From NCBI RefSeq assembly GCF_018860155.1, contig NZ_JAHKNI010000001.1, positions 385,333 to 449,332 on the forward strand: a DNA stretch of 64,000 nt. Reading direction: 5' to 3'. The notes under the pieces were generated by a model that saw only the letters and a program-made list of their open reading frames with translations, was not told where the DNA came from and did no database searches. A program made the translations under genes and the position numbers. The stretch comes from Nocardia albiluteola (lineage in GTDB: Bacteria > Actinomycetota > Actinomycetes > Mycobacteriales > Mycobacteriaceae). Below, piece by piece: positions 56,217 to 64,000 of this stretch. Every line of letters begins with the position of its first letter. The first letter of the stretch is position 1.

Positions 56217-56545
56217 CGGCGCAGCCCTCGCGGCTTCAGGACACCCGCGTTGATCAGGGTGTAGCGCGCTTCGCGTTTGCGTGCACACCTGTCGATGCTG
56301 CATTCCTGGTGTTCCTGCATGTCGGTGTGCGCTTGTGCAATGGTGGGCATCTCGGGGCGTGCGCCGCATGGCCACACCGGAGGCAGCATGATCTGCCGAT
56401 CCGGCCGCCTCGGTGGTGTTTCCGGGCGAGGACCGAAGGGCGTGATGGACTCCTCGCGTTCGTACCGGATCTCGGACCAGGCGATGAGCGCCGCGCAGAT
56501 CAGGGCCATGCCAACTACCCAGAGCAGGAATGCAAGACCACCCAC
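56213..56545 (-). CDS. Small membrane protein of the element
   Basis: 110 residues: one N-terminal membrane span (GLAFLLWVVGMALICAALIA) and a basic cytoplasmic or periplasmic tail with four cysteines. GGGAGG lies about 7 nt before GTG 56545. First gene of the minus-strand operon toward the integrase. Similar small membrane proteins occur in AICE-type elements; role unknown. Confidence 0.68.
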   Translation of the reverse strand: MGGLAFLLWVVGMALICAALIAWSEIRYEREESITPFGPRPETPPRRPDRQIMLPPVWPCGARPEMPTIAQAHTDMQEHQECSIDRCARKREARYTLINAGVLKPRGLRR

Positions 56546-56661
56546 GCCGATACCTCCCTACGTCGTCACTGGAAGGCACCCGCCGCCGCGGTCGGGGGTC
56601 TGCACGTCGGCGGGGCCACTTTCCAGCGTTGCCGCTGGGCGAGCCGAAGCGATATGCATTC

Positions 56662-56693
56662 GCGTCCACAAGCGTCCACAAACGGCTCTACGA
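56662..56693 (+). promoter_or_regulatory. Tandem GCGTCCACAA repeats and -10 of the XRE gene
   Basis: GCGTCCACAA occurs twice head-to-tail (56662-56671, 56672-56681), followed by TACGAT (56688-56693), 7 nt before ATG 56701. Likely autoregulatory operator with leaderless translation. Confidence 0.5.
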
Positions 56694-56700
56694 TGTGCGG

Positions 56701-57873
56701 ATGGACGAGGGCCAGCGTCCTGGATTCGGCGATGCCGAGATCACGGGAGCACGTTTGCGTGCGGCACGCGAAGCTGTCGGGCTCAGCCTGTCAGCGCTCG
56801 CCACACGCACGCACTTTTCGAAATCCCTTCTAGGGCAACTGGAAACCGGGGAACGTCGGATCCGGGACGAACACGTCCGCGCGTACTCCGACGCTCTCGG
56901 GATCGGGTCCGCGTTGTTCCTCGAGCCAGCCGACGGCACGCAGGCCGCCGCGGAATGGCTGGAACGGCTCGCAGCCTCGGATGTCGGCGGTGACACCCTC
57001 GAACGCCTCGAAATGGCCGTAGATGACCTGGCGTCCGGGTATCCGACCACACCGCCGGCAGATCTGCTCGCGGAAATCCGCCAGTACCTCGGTTACGCCG
57101 GGCGGCTGATGGATTCACGGATGACGCTGGGACAGCATCGGCGTCTGCTCGTGACGGCGGGGTGGCTGTCCCTGCTGGCGAGCACATGCCATATCGACTT
57201 GGGTGAACTATCCGCTGCGGCGGCGCGCGGGCATTTGGCGTGGACGCTCGCCGACGAGGCCGACCACCCGGAGATCTCGGCGTGGTGCCTGGAAACGCGG
57301 GCGTGGCAGCAGTTGACGGACGGCAAGTACGAGAAAGCGGCGAAGCTGTCCCGGTCGGCGCAGGAGATCGCCCCGACGGGCAGCTCCGCGTTCATTCAGG
57401 CGACCGCGCAGGAAGGGCGAGCAATGGCCCGGCTCGGCGACCGCACCGGCACATACAGTGCCCTGCGGCGCGTCGCTCGGCTGGTGTCCGGGCTGGGCCT
57501 GCCTGACCGGCCGGAACACCATTTCCGGTACGACCCTGCGAAGAGTGACGCCTATGTGGCAACCACGCTGTCGTGGCTTGGCGACCCAGGAGCTGAGTCC
57601 TATGCCCGGCATGTGCTCGCGGATCTGGAGAGCGCGAAGACCACCCGGCCGCGTCGGATCGCTTCTGCGAACTTGGATCTCGGGTTGGCTCTCGTTGCGG
57701 CGGGCAAGCCTGACGAGGCAGCGGACGCCGCGCTGACGGCGGTGACGTCGGGACGGTTGGTGCCGTCGAACTTCTGGCGGGTGTCCGAGGTCGTGACCGG
57801 TATCGAGGACCGCGATAGTGCGGATGCCGCGGTGGTGCGGGATGCGTTTCGCGATATCTATCCGGTCATGTAG
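56701..57873 (+). CDS. XRE-type regulator with TPR-like C-terminal domain
   Basis: 390 residues: helix-turn-helix at about 15-65 (LRAAREAVGLSLSALATRT, LLGQLETGERRI) and a helical C-terminal half with TPR-like spacing. Such large XRE proteins are widespread in actinomycetes and mobile elements. ATG 56701 is preferred (GTG 56695 is an alternative). It is divergent from the element's structural genes and may control them and the integrase. Confidence 0.87.
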   Translation: MDEGQRPGFGDAEITGARLRAAREAVGLSLSALATRTHFSKSLLGQLETGERRIRDEHVRAYSDALGIGSALFLEPADGTQAAAEWLERLAASDVGGDTLERLEMAVDDLASGYPTTPPADLLAEIRQYLGYAGRLMDSRMTLGQHRRLLVTAGWLSLLASTCHIDLGELSAAAARGHLAWTLADEADHPEISAWCLETRAWQQLTDGKYEKAAKLSRSAQEIAPTGSSAFIQATAQEGRAMARLGDRTGTYSALRRVARLVSGLGLPDRPEHHFRYDPAKSDAYVATTLSWLGDPGAESYARHVLADLESAKTTRPRRIASANLDLGLALVAAGKPDEAADAALTAVTSGRLVPSNFWRVSEVVTGIEDRDSADAAVVRDAFRDIYPVM

Positions 57874-58120
57874 CGCCGCGTGCGGGGGCTAGAATCGCTC
57901 GGCGGGGATGGGCTGTAACTGGCCCGTTGGCAGCCTGTCCCGTCCAATCTGAATCAGCAACAGCCCGCGCTCGATGTACCCGTGCGCGAACTAGGCGGAA
58001 TTGCATTTGCTGCAACAGTTCTGCGCGATCCCTCGCGCAGCTGATCAGCATAGCTGGCTAAGTCGGGGATTCCCCATCTTGGTCTGACCTTGGCAACCTG
58101 CACGGAAACCCGACGCAACG
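57874..58120. other. Gap with a perfect hairpin
   Basis: No gene. CTGCGCGA-TCCC-TCGCGCAG (58021-58040) is a perfect 8-bp inverted repeat, possibly the terminator of the XRE gene or a recombination remnant. Confidence 0.45.
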
Positions 58121-58865
58121 ATGATGCGTCTGTTACAAATTGGGGTGGCCGATCTCGAAGCGGGTCCGGCAAGTGCGGCGGCGGCATTGTCGCTGGCCCC
58201 CAACGTGGTTCATCTCGACCCGGAATCGGCGGTGTTCGAGTCGATGATCACGGGCTGGGAGGATCAGCAGCGCGCCCGTTTCCTGCGGAGGCAGACGATC
58301 GAGGCGCGCGTCTTGGTGGTGCGCAGGTTCGCAGTGTTCAGTGGGCAGTACCCCGTGGCAGTGGACTCCTGCCGAGGTCGACGCGTTCTTTGCCGCCATG
58401 GCCTCCGGGGTGCAGCCGAAGATGTTCTCGACCGTTCGCGGCTACCAGATGGCCCTGCGCATGTTCTGCGACTATCTCGTCGACGACCGCTACGGGTGGA
58501 TAGCGTTGTGTGCCAATCGGTTCGGTGCGATCCCCACGCAGGTGCTGCATGAGTGGAACTCGGTCAGCCATGTCTCGGAATTCGAGGGGCGCCCAGGCCG
58601 GAGGGCGTTGACCTACGACGAGGTGCAGGGGTTGTTCGATGCCGCCGATGGCCAGTCGATCACGGCGTTTACGGTCACCCCAGGCGCCAGCCGGAATACG
58701 GCGATGATCACACTGGCCGCCGACCTACCTGCGGCAGTGCTCGCCGACCTGCTCGGCCTCCACCCCGTCACGGCAGTGCGGTGGGCGCGGGCAGCCAAAC
58801 GCGACTGGCACAGCTACCTTGCGGAACGTCGAACCGATGCCGGCCAGGGCGGCTTTCCTGGGTGA
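58121..58865 (+). pseudogene. Broken tyrosine recombinase
   Basis: The first frame (from ATG 58121, RQTIEARVLVVRRFAVF) and the second (WQWTPAEVDAFFAAM... VRGYQMALRMFCDYLVD... GRPGRRALTYDEVQGLFDAAD) together give the N-terminal half of an actinobacterial tyrosine recombinase. The frame breaks in a run of four C at 58351-58354. After the core domain the catalytic domain is missing, and the C-terminus (LAADLPAAVLADLLGLHP, WARAAKRDWHSYLAER) comes from a different recombinase type. So there is one frameshift plus a deletion or fusion. Confidence 0.7.
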
Positions 58866-58911
58866 ATCGGGGAGAGCCGAAAACCCTTCGCCGCCTCGGC
58901 ATGAGGTGTCT

Positions 58912-59652
58912 ATGGTCGGCAAGGTGCCCGATGCAAGCTTTGCTCACCCACGCCTCGCGCCGATCTATGACGCTTTCGAGAACGAGCGCGCCGACCTGGC
59001 CACCTACCTCGATATCGCAGACGAGTTGCACGCCGACCATGTTCTCGATATTGGTTGCGGGACAGGATCGTTGGCCGTTCTGCTTGCCGAGGGCGGCCGC
59101 ACGGTTGTCGGTGTCGATCCAGCCCAGGCATCGCTCGACGTTGCGAAGTCGAAGTCTGGAGCCGCTGAAGTCACCTGGCTGCATGGCGACGCCACCATCG
59201 TGCCGCGGCTCGGCGTCGATCTCGCGGTGATGACGGGGAATGTCGCACAAGTCTTTCTCGCAGACGGCGACTGGGCGCGCACGCTTCAGGCCATCCACGC
59301 CGCCCTGCGGCCAAATGGATTTCTAGTGTTCGAGACCAGACGTCCCGAACGTCGCGCCTGGGAAGAGTGGGCCACTGACACCCGCCCTGTTGTTCTCGAT
59401 GTCCCAGGAATCGGGGCGGTTGAGCAGCGGATGGAAGTTACAGACGTCAGCCTTCCGCTAGTTTCCTTCTCCCACACTTACAGGTTCCTGACCGACGGCA
59501 CCGTGCTCCGGTCGGACTCGACGCTGCGATTCCGCGATCGCGACGAACTGGAATCAAGCCTGCTCACACATGGCTATCGAGTACTGGACGTCCGAGATGC
59601 CCCCGATCGACCCGGACGCGAATTCATCTTCATCACTGCGCGCATCGACTGA
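58912..59652 (+). CDS. SAM-dependent methyltransferase, element cargo
   Basis: 246 residues of class I fold: motif I VLDIGCGTGSLAVLLAEGG, motif II Asp in VVGVDP, and LRPNGFLVFETRRP. A methyltransferase domain of the UbiE/Methyltransf_25 type; no target evident. GAGG precedes ATG 58912 by 5-6 nt. Located between the broken recombinase and attR, it is the element's only intact enzyme. Confidence 0.87.
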   Translation: MVGKVPDASFAHPRLAPIYDAFENERADLATYLDIADELHADHVLDIGCGTGSLAVLLAEGGRTVVGVDPAQASLDVAKSKSGAAEVTWLHGDATIVPRLGVDLAVMTGNVAQVFLADGDWARTLQAIHAALRPNGFLVFETRRPERRAWEEWATDTRPVVLDVPGIGAVEQRMEVTDVSLPLVSFSHTYRFLTDGTVLRSDSTLRFRDRDELESSLLTHGYRVLDVRDAPDRPGREFIFITARID

Positions 59653-59841
59653 CTATCCGAGGAATAGCGCAGCTTTGGAATACGTGCCTACCGCCAGTCG
59701 GCTGTTCTATGTGCGGATCGAGCCGCACCCGTGCCCACAAATTGCCCACAATCACCCGTGATCGAGGGTGGTTCGGTGTGACTTACAGTTATGTGTTTTT
59801 GCAGGTAGAGCGGATATCTGTCGTCTAACCAGGGGTGAGAG
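59653..59841. other. Right end of the element, no gene
   Basis: Holds only the right arm-type motifs. Nothing coding is supported. Confidence 0.5.
59732..59750. repeat. Right pair of TGCCCACA arm-type motifs
   Basis: TGCCCACA at 59732-59739 and 59743-59750, 11 bp apart, 92 bp before attR; same orientation as the pair at 55010-55029. Confidence 0.55.
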
Positions 59842-59877
59842 GAGGGTTCAAATCCCTCCGCCACCGCTTCGGCCCCT
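59842..59877 (+). repeat. attR: 36-bp direct repeat
   Basis: Identical to 54915-54950, without the rest of the tRNA. Confidence 0.9.
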
Positions 59878-59909
59878 GATCTGATATTCACCAGGTCGGG
59901 GGCCTTTTT
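59871..59909 (+). terminator. Original tRNA-Ser(CGA) terminator
   Basis: A 13-bp stem (59871-59883 with 59892-59904, two G-U pairs), then TTTTT. It also faces the stop of the M20 gene and may serve both directions. Confidence 0.75.
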
Positions 59910-59922
59910 CACGTCGCAGCGA

Positions 59923-61173
59923 TCAGTTCGCCGGGCCGAGCCAGGTGAGGGCGGCGGTGGTCAGCGCGGCGACTCCGATGTCCAGGGTCGGCTCGATGAC
60001 GGGGGCGAAGAACGGGGAGTGGTTGGCGGGGACGTCCTGGGCGAGCGTGCCCTGCTGCTGGGCGGCGGCGAAGGTTGCTGGGTCGGCGCCGCCGATGAAC
60101 CAGTAGCACAGGGGTGCGCCCGAGGCCGTGGCGAAGACGCCGACGTCCTCGCTGCCGGTGGCCGGGCCGGGATCGATCACGTTGTCCGCACCGAACTTCG
60201 AGCGCAGCGCCGCGGCGGTGCGGTCCACCGCGGCGGGGTCGTTGGTCATGATCGGGAACGTGGTGATCGGCTCGATATCGGGTTCGCGCTCGGCGCCGGA
60301 CGCCTGCGCCTCGGCCCGGATGATGCGCCGCACCGCCGTCAGGACCCGCTCGCGGACCTCGGGTATGAAGGTGCGGATGTTGATCTGCAGCTCGGCCTGG
60401 TCGGGGATGATGTTGTTCTGAGTGCCCGCCCGCATCGAGCCGACCGTCACGACCGCGGTGTCGCCGCCGGCGATCTCGCGCGAGACCACCGTCTGCAGCC
60501 GCAGGACCGTCGCGGCGGCCATGACCACCGGGTCGATGCTGCGCTCGGGCTGGGAACCGTGCCCGCCCCGGCCGTACAGGGTGACCTTCCAGGCGTCGGT
60601 GGCGGCCAGCGCCGCGCCGGCGTGCACCGCGAGCATTCCGGCGGGCAGCGGCATCACGTGCTGGCCGAGCACGACCTCGGGGGTGCCGAAGCGCGCGAAG
60701 AAATTGTCGTCGATCATGGCCTGCGCGCCCGCGCCGAGCTCCTCGTTGGGCTGGAAGACCGCGACCAGCGTGCCAGACCAGCTCGACCGGTCCTGCATGA
60801 GCATGCGCAGCGCGCCCAGCAGGCACGTGACGTGGACGTCGTGCCCGCACGCATGCATGACCGGCGAGCCGCTGGCGGGATCGGTCGCGGTGGAGGCGTA
60901 GGGCAGGCCGGTCTGTTCGCGCACCGGCAGCGCGTCCATATCGGCGCGCAGCAGTACCGTGGGCCCGGGGCCGTTGGCCAGCCGCGCCACCACTCCGGTC
61001 CGGCCGACCCCCGTCGTCACCTCGTAGCCCAATGCCGTTGCGCGCCGGGCGATCTCGGCCGCGGTGCGATGTTCGGCGAATGCCAGCTCGGGATGCGCGT
61101 GCAGGTCCTTGTACAGCTCGGACAGGTCGTTGCGAATGGATGCGATATCGGTGTCGAGATCGGCGATCGTCAC
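59923..61173 (-). CDS. M20 family amidohydrolase
   Basis: 416 residues of the M20D aminoacylase/amidohydrolase type: LRADMDALPV, HACGHDVHV with two metal ligands, QPNEELGAGAQ and a GRGGHGSQPE loop in the dimerisation domain. The metal-ligand Cys and Glu of the active subfamily are present. It likely cleaves N-acyl amino acids or similar amides. GGAG lies 8 nt before GTG 61173. Not part of the element. Confidence 0.9.
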   Translation of the reverse strand: MTIADLDTDIASIRNDLSELYKDLHAHPELAFAEHRTAAEIARRATALGYEVTTGVGRTGVVARLANGPGPTVLLRADMDALPVREQTGLPYASTATDPASGSPVMHACGHDVHVTCLLGALRMLMQDRSSWSGTLVAVFQPNEELGAGAQAMIDDNFFARFGTPEVVLGQHVMPLPAGMLAVHAGAALAATDAWKVTLYGRGGHGSQPERSIDPVVMAAATVLRLQTVVSREIAGGDTAVVTVGSMRAGTQNNIIPDQAELQINIRTFIPEVRERVLTAVRRIIRAEAQASGAEREPDIEPITTFPIMTNDPAAVDRTAAALRSKFGADNVIDPGPATGSEDVGVFATASGAPLCYWFIGGADPATFAAAQQQGTLAQDVPANHSPFFAPVIEPTLDIGVAALTTAALTWLGPAN

Positions 61174-61335
61174 AGCGGGCTCCTCACTGTCGCGGGAACG
61201 AGCATCGACATGCGTCGCGCCCGTCGGCCGGGATCGCGGATCCGTCAGTGGTCCGGGTGCTGATGTGGGACGACGGCCGGAACCGCGAACATCACGCTAG
61301 AACCGTAGCGCGGGCGACTCGCGGTGACCACCGCG

Positions 61336-61515
61336 CTACCCCCGGCTTGCCTGGGCCAGCTCGGTGAAGATGCGCAGGCCCTCGGCGACCTTGCCGGACA
61401 TGATGTTCAGCTGTTCGGGCTGGAGCGGAGAGCTGGTGGCGGCGGCGTCGGCGAGGTGATCGCGGACCTGCTCCAACCACAGCTGTGCGAAGTGGATGTG
61501 GCGATCGAGAGGCAT
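61336..61515 (-). CDS. Small SOS-regulated protein, 59 residues
   Basis: A short helical protein beginning MPLDRHIHFAQLWLEQVRD and ending FTELAQASRG; no cysteine, no membrane segment, mildly acidic. The reading frame has sound codon use for this genome. A LexA box covers its promoter and the -10 ends 5 nt before ATG 61515, predicting leaderless translation on DNA damage. No family recognised. Possible roles, by analogy with other small SOS proteins, include cell-division control or regulation of repair, but none is shown. Confidence 0.7.
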   Translation of the reverse strand: MPLDRHIHFAQLWLEQVRDHLADAAATSSPLQPEQLNIMSGKVAEGLRIFTELAQASRG

Positions 61516-61520
61516 GCCAC

Positions 61521-61549
61521 ACTCTACCGCAATTCGAACACAAGTTCGA
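61521..61549 (-). promoter_or_regulatory. SOS promoter: LexA box over -35, leaderless -10
   Basis: On the minus strand TCGAAC (61549-61544) is -35, a 17-bp spacer follows, and TAGAGT (61526-61521) is -10, 5 nt before ATG 61515. TCGAAC-N4-GTTCGA (61534-61549) is a perfect LexA consensus covering the -35 and spacer, ideal for repression. Confidence 0.75.
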
Positions 61550-61740
61550 TAGAAGTTTCGGGGTGTCGCGCTCCGCGCTGTGCGCTCCTTGGCGCCGAGC
61601 GCCGCCTGCCGTTAGTATTGCCCCGGAACTCCAAATCCCGTGTCCGAGAAGGGCGTCGCAGATGGACACGGGACCCTGGTCGAACCAGGGAGGAGGTGGC
61701 GACAGGTTTCACTGTGTCCATCTACCCTTTTGGAGTCATC

Positions 61741-62199
61741 ATGTCCTTCACCCCTGCTGAGATCGCCTACCTGTCGTCTCAACGGCTCGGCCGACTGGCG
61801 ACCGTTCAGCCCACGGGCACTCTGCAAGTCAGCCCGGTCTGCTACACATTCGACCCCGCCACCGGTTGCTTCGACGTGGCCGGTATGAACATGGCCGCCA
61901 GCCGGAAGTATCGCAACGTCGCCGACAACGGGCGGGTGGCCTTCGTCGTCGACGACCTCACCTCGACCGATCCCTGGCGAGTGCGCTGCGTCGAAATCCG
62001 CGGCCACGCCGAGGCGATCGTCGTGCCGTTCGAACCGGGAGACCGGCGCGGTGGAGACATCATTCGTATCCATCCGGAGCGGATCATCAGCTTCGGGATC
62101 GACGACGATCGCGAGCCGGATCAACTCACCGTGCACACCCGCGACGCCGCCGCGGAAACAATGTCCCTGGATCACGAACAGAAGCCCGCACGCGCCTGA
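61741..62199 (+). CDS. Pyridoxamine-5'-phosphate-oxidase-fold, F420-dependent type
   Basis: 152 residues of the PPOX-class F420-dependent family: AEIAYLSSQRLGRLATVQP, VCYTFDPATGCFDV, MAASRKYRNV and VRCVEIRGHAEA. TTTTGGAG lies 5 nt before ATG 61741. Such proteins bind F420 or flavin and reduce various substrates; the exact one is unknown. The SOS box 190 bp upstream reads the other way, so control is uncertain. Confidence 0.85.
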   Translation: MSFTPAEIAYLSSQRLGRLATVQPTGTLQVSPVCYTFDPATGCFDVAGMNMAASRKYRNVADNGRVAFVVDDLTSTDPWRVRCVEIRGHAEAIVVPFEPGDRRGGDIIRIHPERIISFGIDDDREPDQLTVHTRDAAAETMSLDHEQKPARA

Positions 62200-62548
62200 G
62201 CCGACGGCCGCGCGGGAACAACGGGCCGAACTCGTCCACCGGTTCCTACGGGGTGCTCCCACACTCTGCAGTCCGATGCCCTGTCGTTCGTGGCGTCACG
62301 CCTCTGACCAGCTAGACCTCGACAGAGGGCGTCACGAGAGGGGCGCGGGCGTCAGGGGCGCAGCGACTGCCGCACCCGAGCGGCCTCGCGGGTGAGGTGG
62401 TCGCGCTCGGGGGCGGTGATGGCGGCCCGGGCCGCCTCGGCGTACAGGGCGGCGGCCTGCCCGAGGTCGCGGGTGCCACCCGAACCGTCGCGGAAAACTC
62501 GGCGGGCGTATCCGATGCCGGGTGACAGGCGGCGGTACGTTGGAGCCC
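62200..62548. other. 349-bp gap with one possible gene fragment
   Basis: Apart from a minus-strand frame at 62352-62522 nothing was identified. Confidence 0.4.
62352..62522 (-). pseudogene. Possible 3' fragment of an unidentified gene
   Basis: The minus strand reads GIGYARRVFRDGSGGTRD, then a helical LGQAAALYAEAARAAITAP and ends VRQSLRP-stop with natural codon use, like the TPR-type tail of some regulators. There is no start codon before the frame runs into the next gene's start on the other strand. Confidence 0.3.
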
Positions 62549-63481
62549 GTGGAACTACGGATCTTCACCGAACCCCAGCAAGGCGCAACCTACGACGATC
62601 TGCTGCGGGTCGCCAGGAAGACCGTGGAGGCGGGCTTCGACGCGTTCTTCCGGTCCGATCACTTCCTGAAGATGGGCGGGGTGTCCGGGCTGCCGGGGCC
62701 CACCGACGCGTGGATCACCCTCGCGGGCCTGGCCCGCGAGACGTCCCGGATCAGGCTGGGCACCATGGTCACCGCGGCCACCTTCCGGCACCCGTCGGTG
62801 CTCGCGATCTCGGTGGCTCAGGTCGACCAGATGTCCGGTGGCCGTGTGGAATTCGGCTTCGGCGCGGGCTGGTTCGCTGATGAGCACACCGCCTACGGCA
62901 TCGAGCTGCCCGACCTGAAGGAGCGGTTCGACCGGTACGCCGAGCAGCTCGAGGTCATCACCGGCCTGTGGGAAACCCCCGAGGGCGGCAGCTTCGATTA
63001 CGCGGGCAAGCACTACCGCCTCGAGAACGCCCCGGCGTTGCCCAAGCCCGCGCAACGCCCGCGCCCGCCTGTGATCATCGGCGGCGCGGGCAAGAAGCGC
63101 ACCCCCGAGCTCGCCGCGCGCTTCGCCCAGGAGTTCAACGTTCCGTTCGCCGACAATGCCACGGCCGCAGCGCAATTCGAACGCGTGGATGCGGCGGCTC
63201 AGGCCATCGGTCGCGAGGACGAGATCATCCGCTCGATGATGCACGTGGTGTGCGTCGGCCGCGACGAGGCCGAGCTGACCCGCCGCGCCGCCGCCATCGG
63301 CCGCGAGCTGAGCGAGCTGCGTACCAACGGCCTGACCGGCACCCCCGCCGAGGTCGTCGACAAGATCGGCCGCATCCGCGAGGAAACCGGCACGTCCCGC
63401 CTGTACCTGCAGGTCCTGGACCTGTCGGACCTGGACCACCTGGACCTGATCGCCGCCGAGATCGCCCCGCAGCTGGGCTGA
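62549..63481 (+). CDS. LLM-class F420-dependent oxidoreductase
   Basis: 310 residues of the luciferase-like monooxygenase fold, F420-type: ELRIFTEPQQGATYDDLL, GFDAFFRSDHFLKMGGV, GTMVTAATFRHPSVLA, and GGRVEFGFGAGWF. GGAG lies 3 nt before GTG 62549; TACGTT upstream may be a -10 for near-leaderless translation. Substrate unknown. Confidence 0.9.
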   Translation: MELRIFTEPQQGATYDDLLRVARKTVEAGFDAFFRSDHFLKMGGVSGLPGPTDAWITLAGLARETSRIRLGTMVTAATFRHPSVLAISVAQVDQMSGGRVEFGFGAGWFADEHTAYGIELPDLKERFDRYAEQLEVITGLWETPEGGSFDYAGKHYRLENAPALPKPAQRPRPPVIIGGAGKKRTPELAARFAQEFNVPFADNATAAAQFERVDAAAQAIGREDEIIRSMMHVVCVGRDEAELTRRAAAIGRELSELRTNGLTGTPAEVVDKIGRIREETGTSRLYLQVLDLSDLDHLDLIAAEIAPQLG

Positions 63482-63553
63482 TTCGCCGAGACGGAATGGC
63501 TGACCCCGGCCCAGGACGGTTGGGGTCGGCCAGACCGAGGCTGGAGCGAGGAG

Positions 63554-63823
63554 TCAGTCGTCGTAATGGCCGCGACAGGCAATGACGGTGACCGAATCAT
63601 CGTCTGCGCGATAGACGATGCGATGTTCATTGTCGATCCGTCGCGACCACCAACCGGACAGAATCTGCCTCAGGGGTTCGGGCTTGCCGATGCCCTCGGC
63701 ATTGCCTTGCCGCCGTATGTCCTCGATCAGCCGGTTGATCTTCCGGAGGATCTGTCGATCCTCACGCTGCCAATGGACGTAGTCGGTCCATCCGGTATCG
63801 GTGAATGTCAGTTTCCTGCCCAC
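63554..63823 (-). CDS. yoeB: YoeB/Txe family toxin
   Basis: 89 residues, ribosome-dependent mRNA interferase fold: FTDTGWTDYVHWQ, KINRLIEDIRRQ, PLRQILSGWWSRRIDNEHRIVYR and the C-terminal CRGHYDD with the His/Tyr needed for cleavage. GTG 63823 overlaps the antitoxin's 3' end by 16 nt, the usual antitoxin-first operon order. Confidence 0.9.
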   Translation of the reverse strand: MGRKLTFTDTGWTDYVHWQREDRQILRKINRLIEDIRRQGNAEGIGKPEPLRQILSGWWSRRIDNEHRIVYRADDDSVTVIACRGHYDD

Positions 63824-64000
63824 TCGCCGTCGCCGCTCTCATCGGGGTCGATCAGTTCGCGTGGAGTCACTTGCCCTGCGTTGGCCTGCTCGATGCCTTT
63901 TGCCAGCCATGCTGCATTGGCTCGGTTGCTCAGCAGGAAAGTAGTCTCCTTCAGGGATTCCCACTCGGCCAGGCTGATGACGACCGCGGCCGCCTTACCG
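63808..64000 (-). CDS. yefM: YefM/Phd family antitoxin, 5' part beyond the window
   Basis: The last 64 codons are visible: VISLAEWESLKETTFLLSN is the Phd/YefM core helix, and the acidic C-terminal tail that wraps the toxin ends with EWAGN. The DNA-binding N-terminus lies outside the window. Confidence 0.85.
   Translation of the reverse strand, partial: GKAAAVVISLAEWESLKETTFLLSNRANAAWLAKGIEQANAGQVTPRELIDPDESGDGEWAGN

Larger units (their letters stand above)
54915..59877. mobile_element. Integrative element in tRNA-Ser(CGA), about 4.9 kb
   Basis: Flanked by perfect 36-bp att repeats. It contains a tyrosine integrase next to attL, three small genes in one minus-strand operon, an XRE regulator transcribed the other way, a broken second recombinase and a methyltransferase. 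No replication or transfer gene is visible, so it is a small integrative or satellite-like element, probably degraded. Confidence 0.85.

Overview
The window looks like a chromosomal segment of a high-GC, mycolic-acid-bearing actinomycete, most likely Nocardia or a close relative. The main evidence is a complete set of galactan genes of the mycobacterial cell wall (GlfT1, GlfT2 and the Wzm/Wzt exporter), a bacterial proteasome activator (Bpa), an antigen-85-like esterase, F420-type oxidoreductases and actinobacterial LexA boxes. From memory, the backbone gene order resembles the Mycobacterium tuberculosis Rv3752c-Rv3783 neighbourhood (tadA, its partner, tyrA, hisC-like, quinone oxidoreductase, Rv3778c-like, bpa, wzt, glfT1, wzm). 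The genus is an inference.

1-22.4 kb is mostly core. It runs from a truncated esterase through rmlB, a DUF2142 membrane protein, a polyprenyl-phosphate-type glycosyltransferase, GtrA and GlfT2. After some secreted or unknown proteins and an SDR come glfT1-wzt-wzm-bpa on the minus strand, a class-V-aminotransferase-like protein lacking the PLP lysine, a quinone oxidoreductase with a divergent MarR gene, an SOS-boxed coiled-coil protein, tRNA-Ser(UGA), an Ag85-like protein, a HisC-like aminotransferase and a dienelactone-hydrolase-like protein. RmlB and GlfT1/GlfT2/Wzm/Wzt act together: a rhamnose linker sugar, the galactan polymer and its export.

22.4-37.0 kb starts with tRNA-Ser(GCU) and tRNA-Arg(ACG). 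The 3' end of tRNA-Arg is repeated exactly (38 bp) at 37.0 kb, next to fragments that look like a Tn3 transposase and a RibA. This brackets a 14-kb accessory block: two sigma factors with SnoaL-like tails, DHFR/RibD-like and YCII proteins, hydrolases, a BTAD regulator translationally coupled to a drug exporter, a VOC protein and an AraC regulator. No integrase is visible in it.

37.1-54.9 kb holds an IclR regulator with a divergent CoA transferase, two flavin monooxygenases, a methyltransferase, a cytosine-5 DNA methyltransferase with Vsr repair endonuclease, a heterodimeric ABC exporter, a glycolipid-binding-like protein, tyrA with repeated copies of its 3' end downstream, and the tadA pair.

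54.9-59.9 kb is a compact integrative element in tRNA-Ser(CGA). It has perfect 36-bp att repeats, paired TTGCCCAC motifs on both sides, an apparently N-terminally shortened tyrosine integrase, three small genes, an XRE regulator, a decayed second recombinase and a cargo methyltransferase.

59.9-64.0 kb has an M20 amidohydrolase, a 59-residue protein under a LexA-controlled and apparently leaderless promoter, two F420-type enzymes, and a YoeB/YefM toxin-antitoxin pair cut by the window end.
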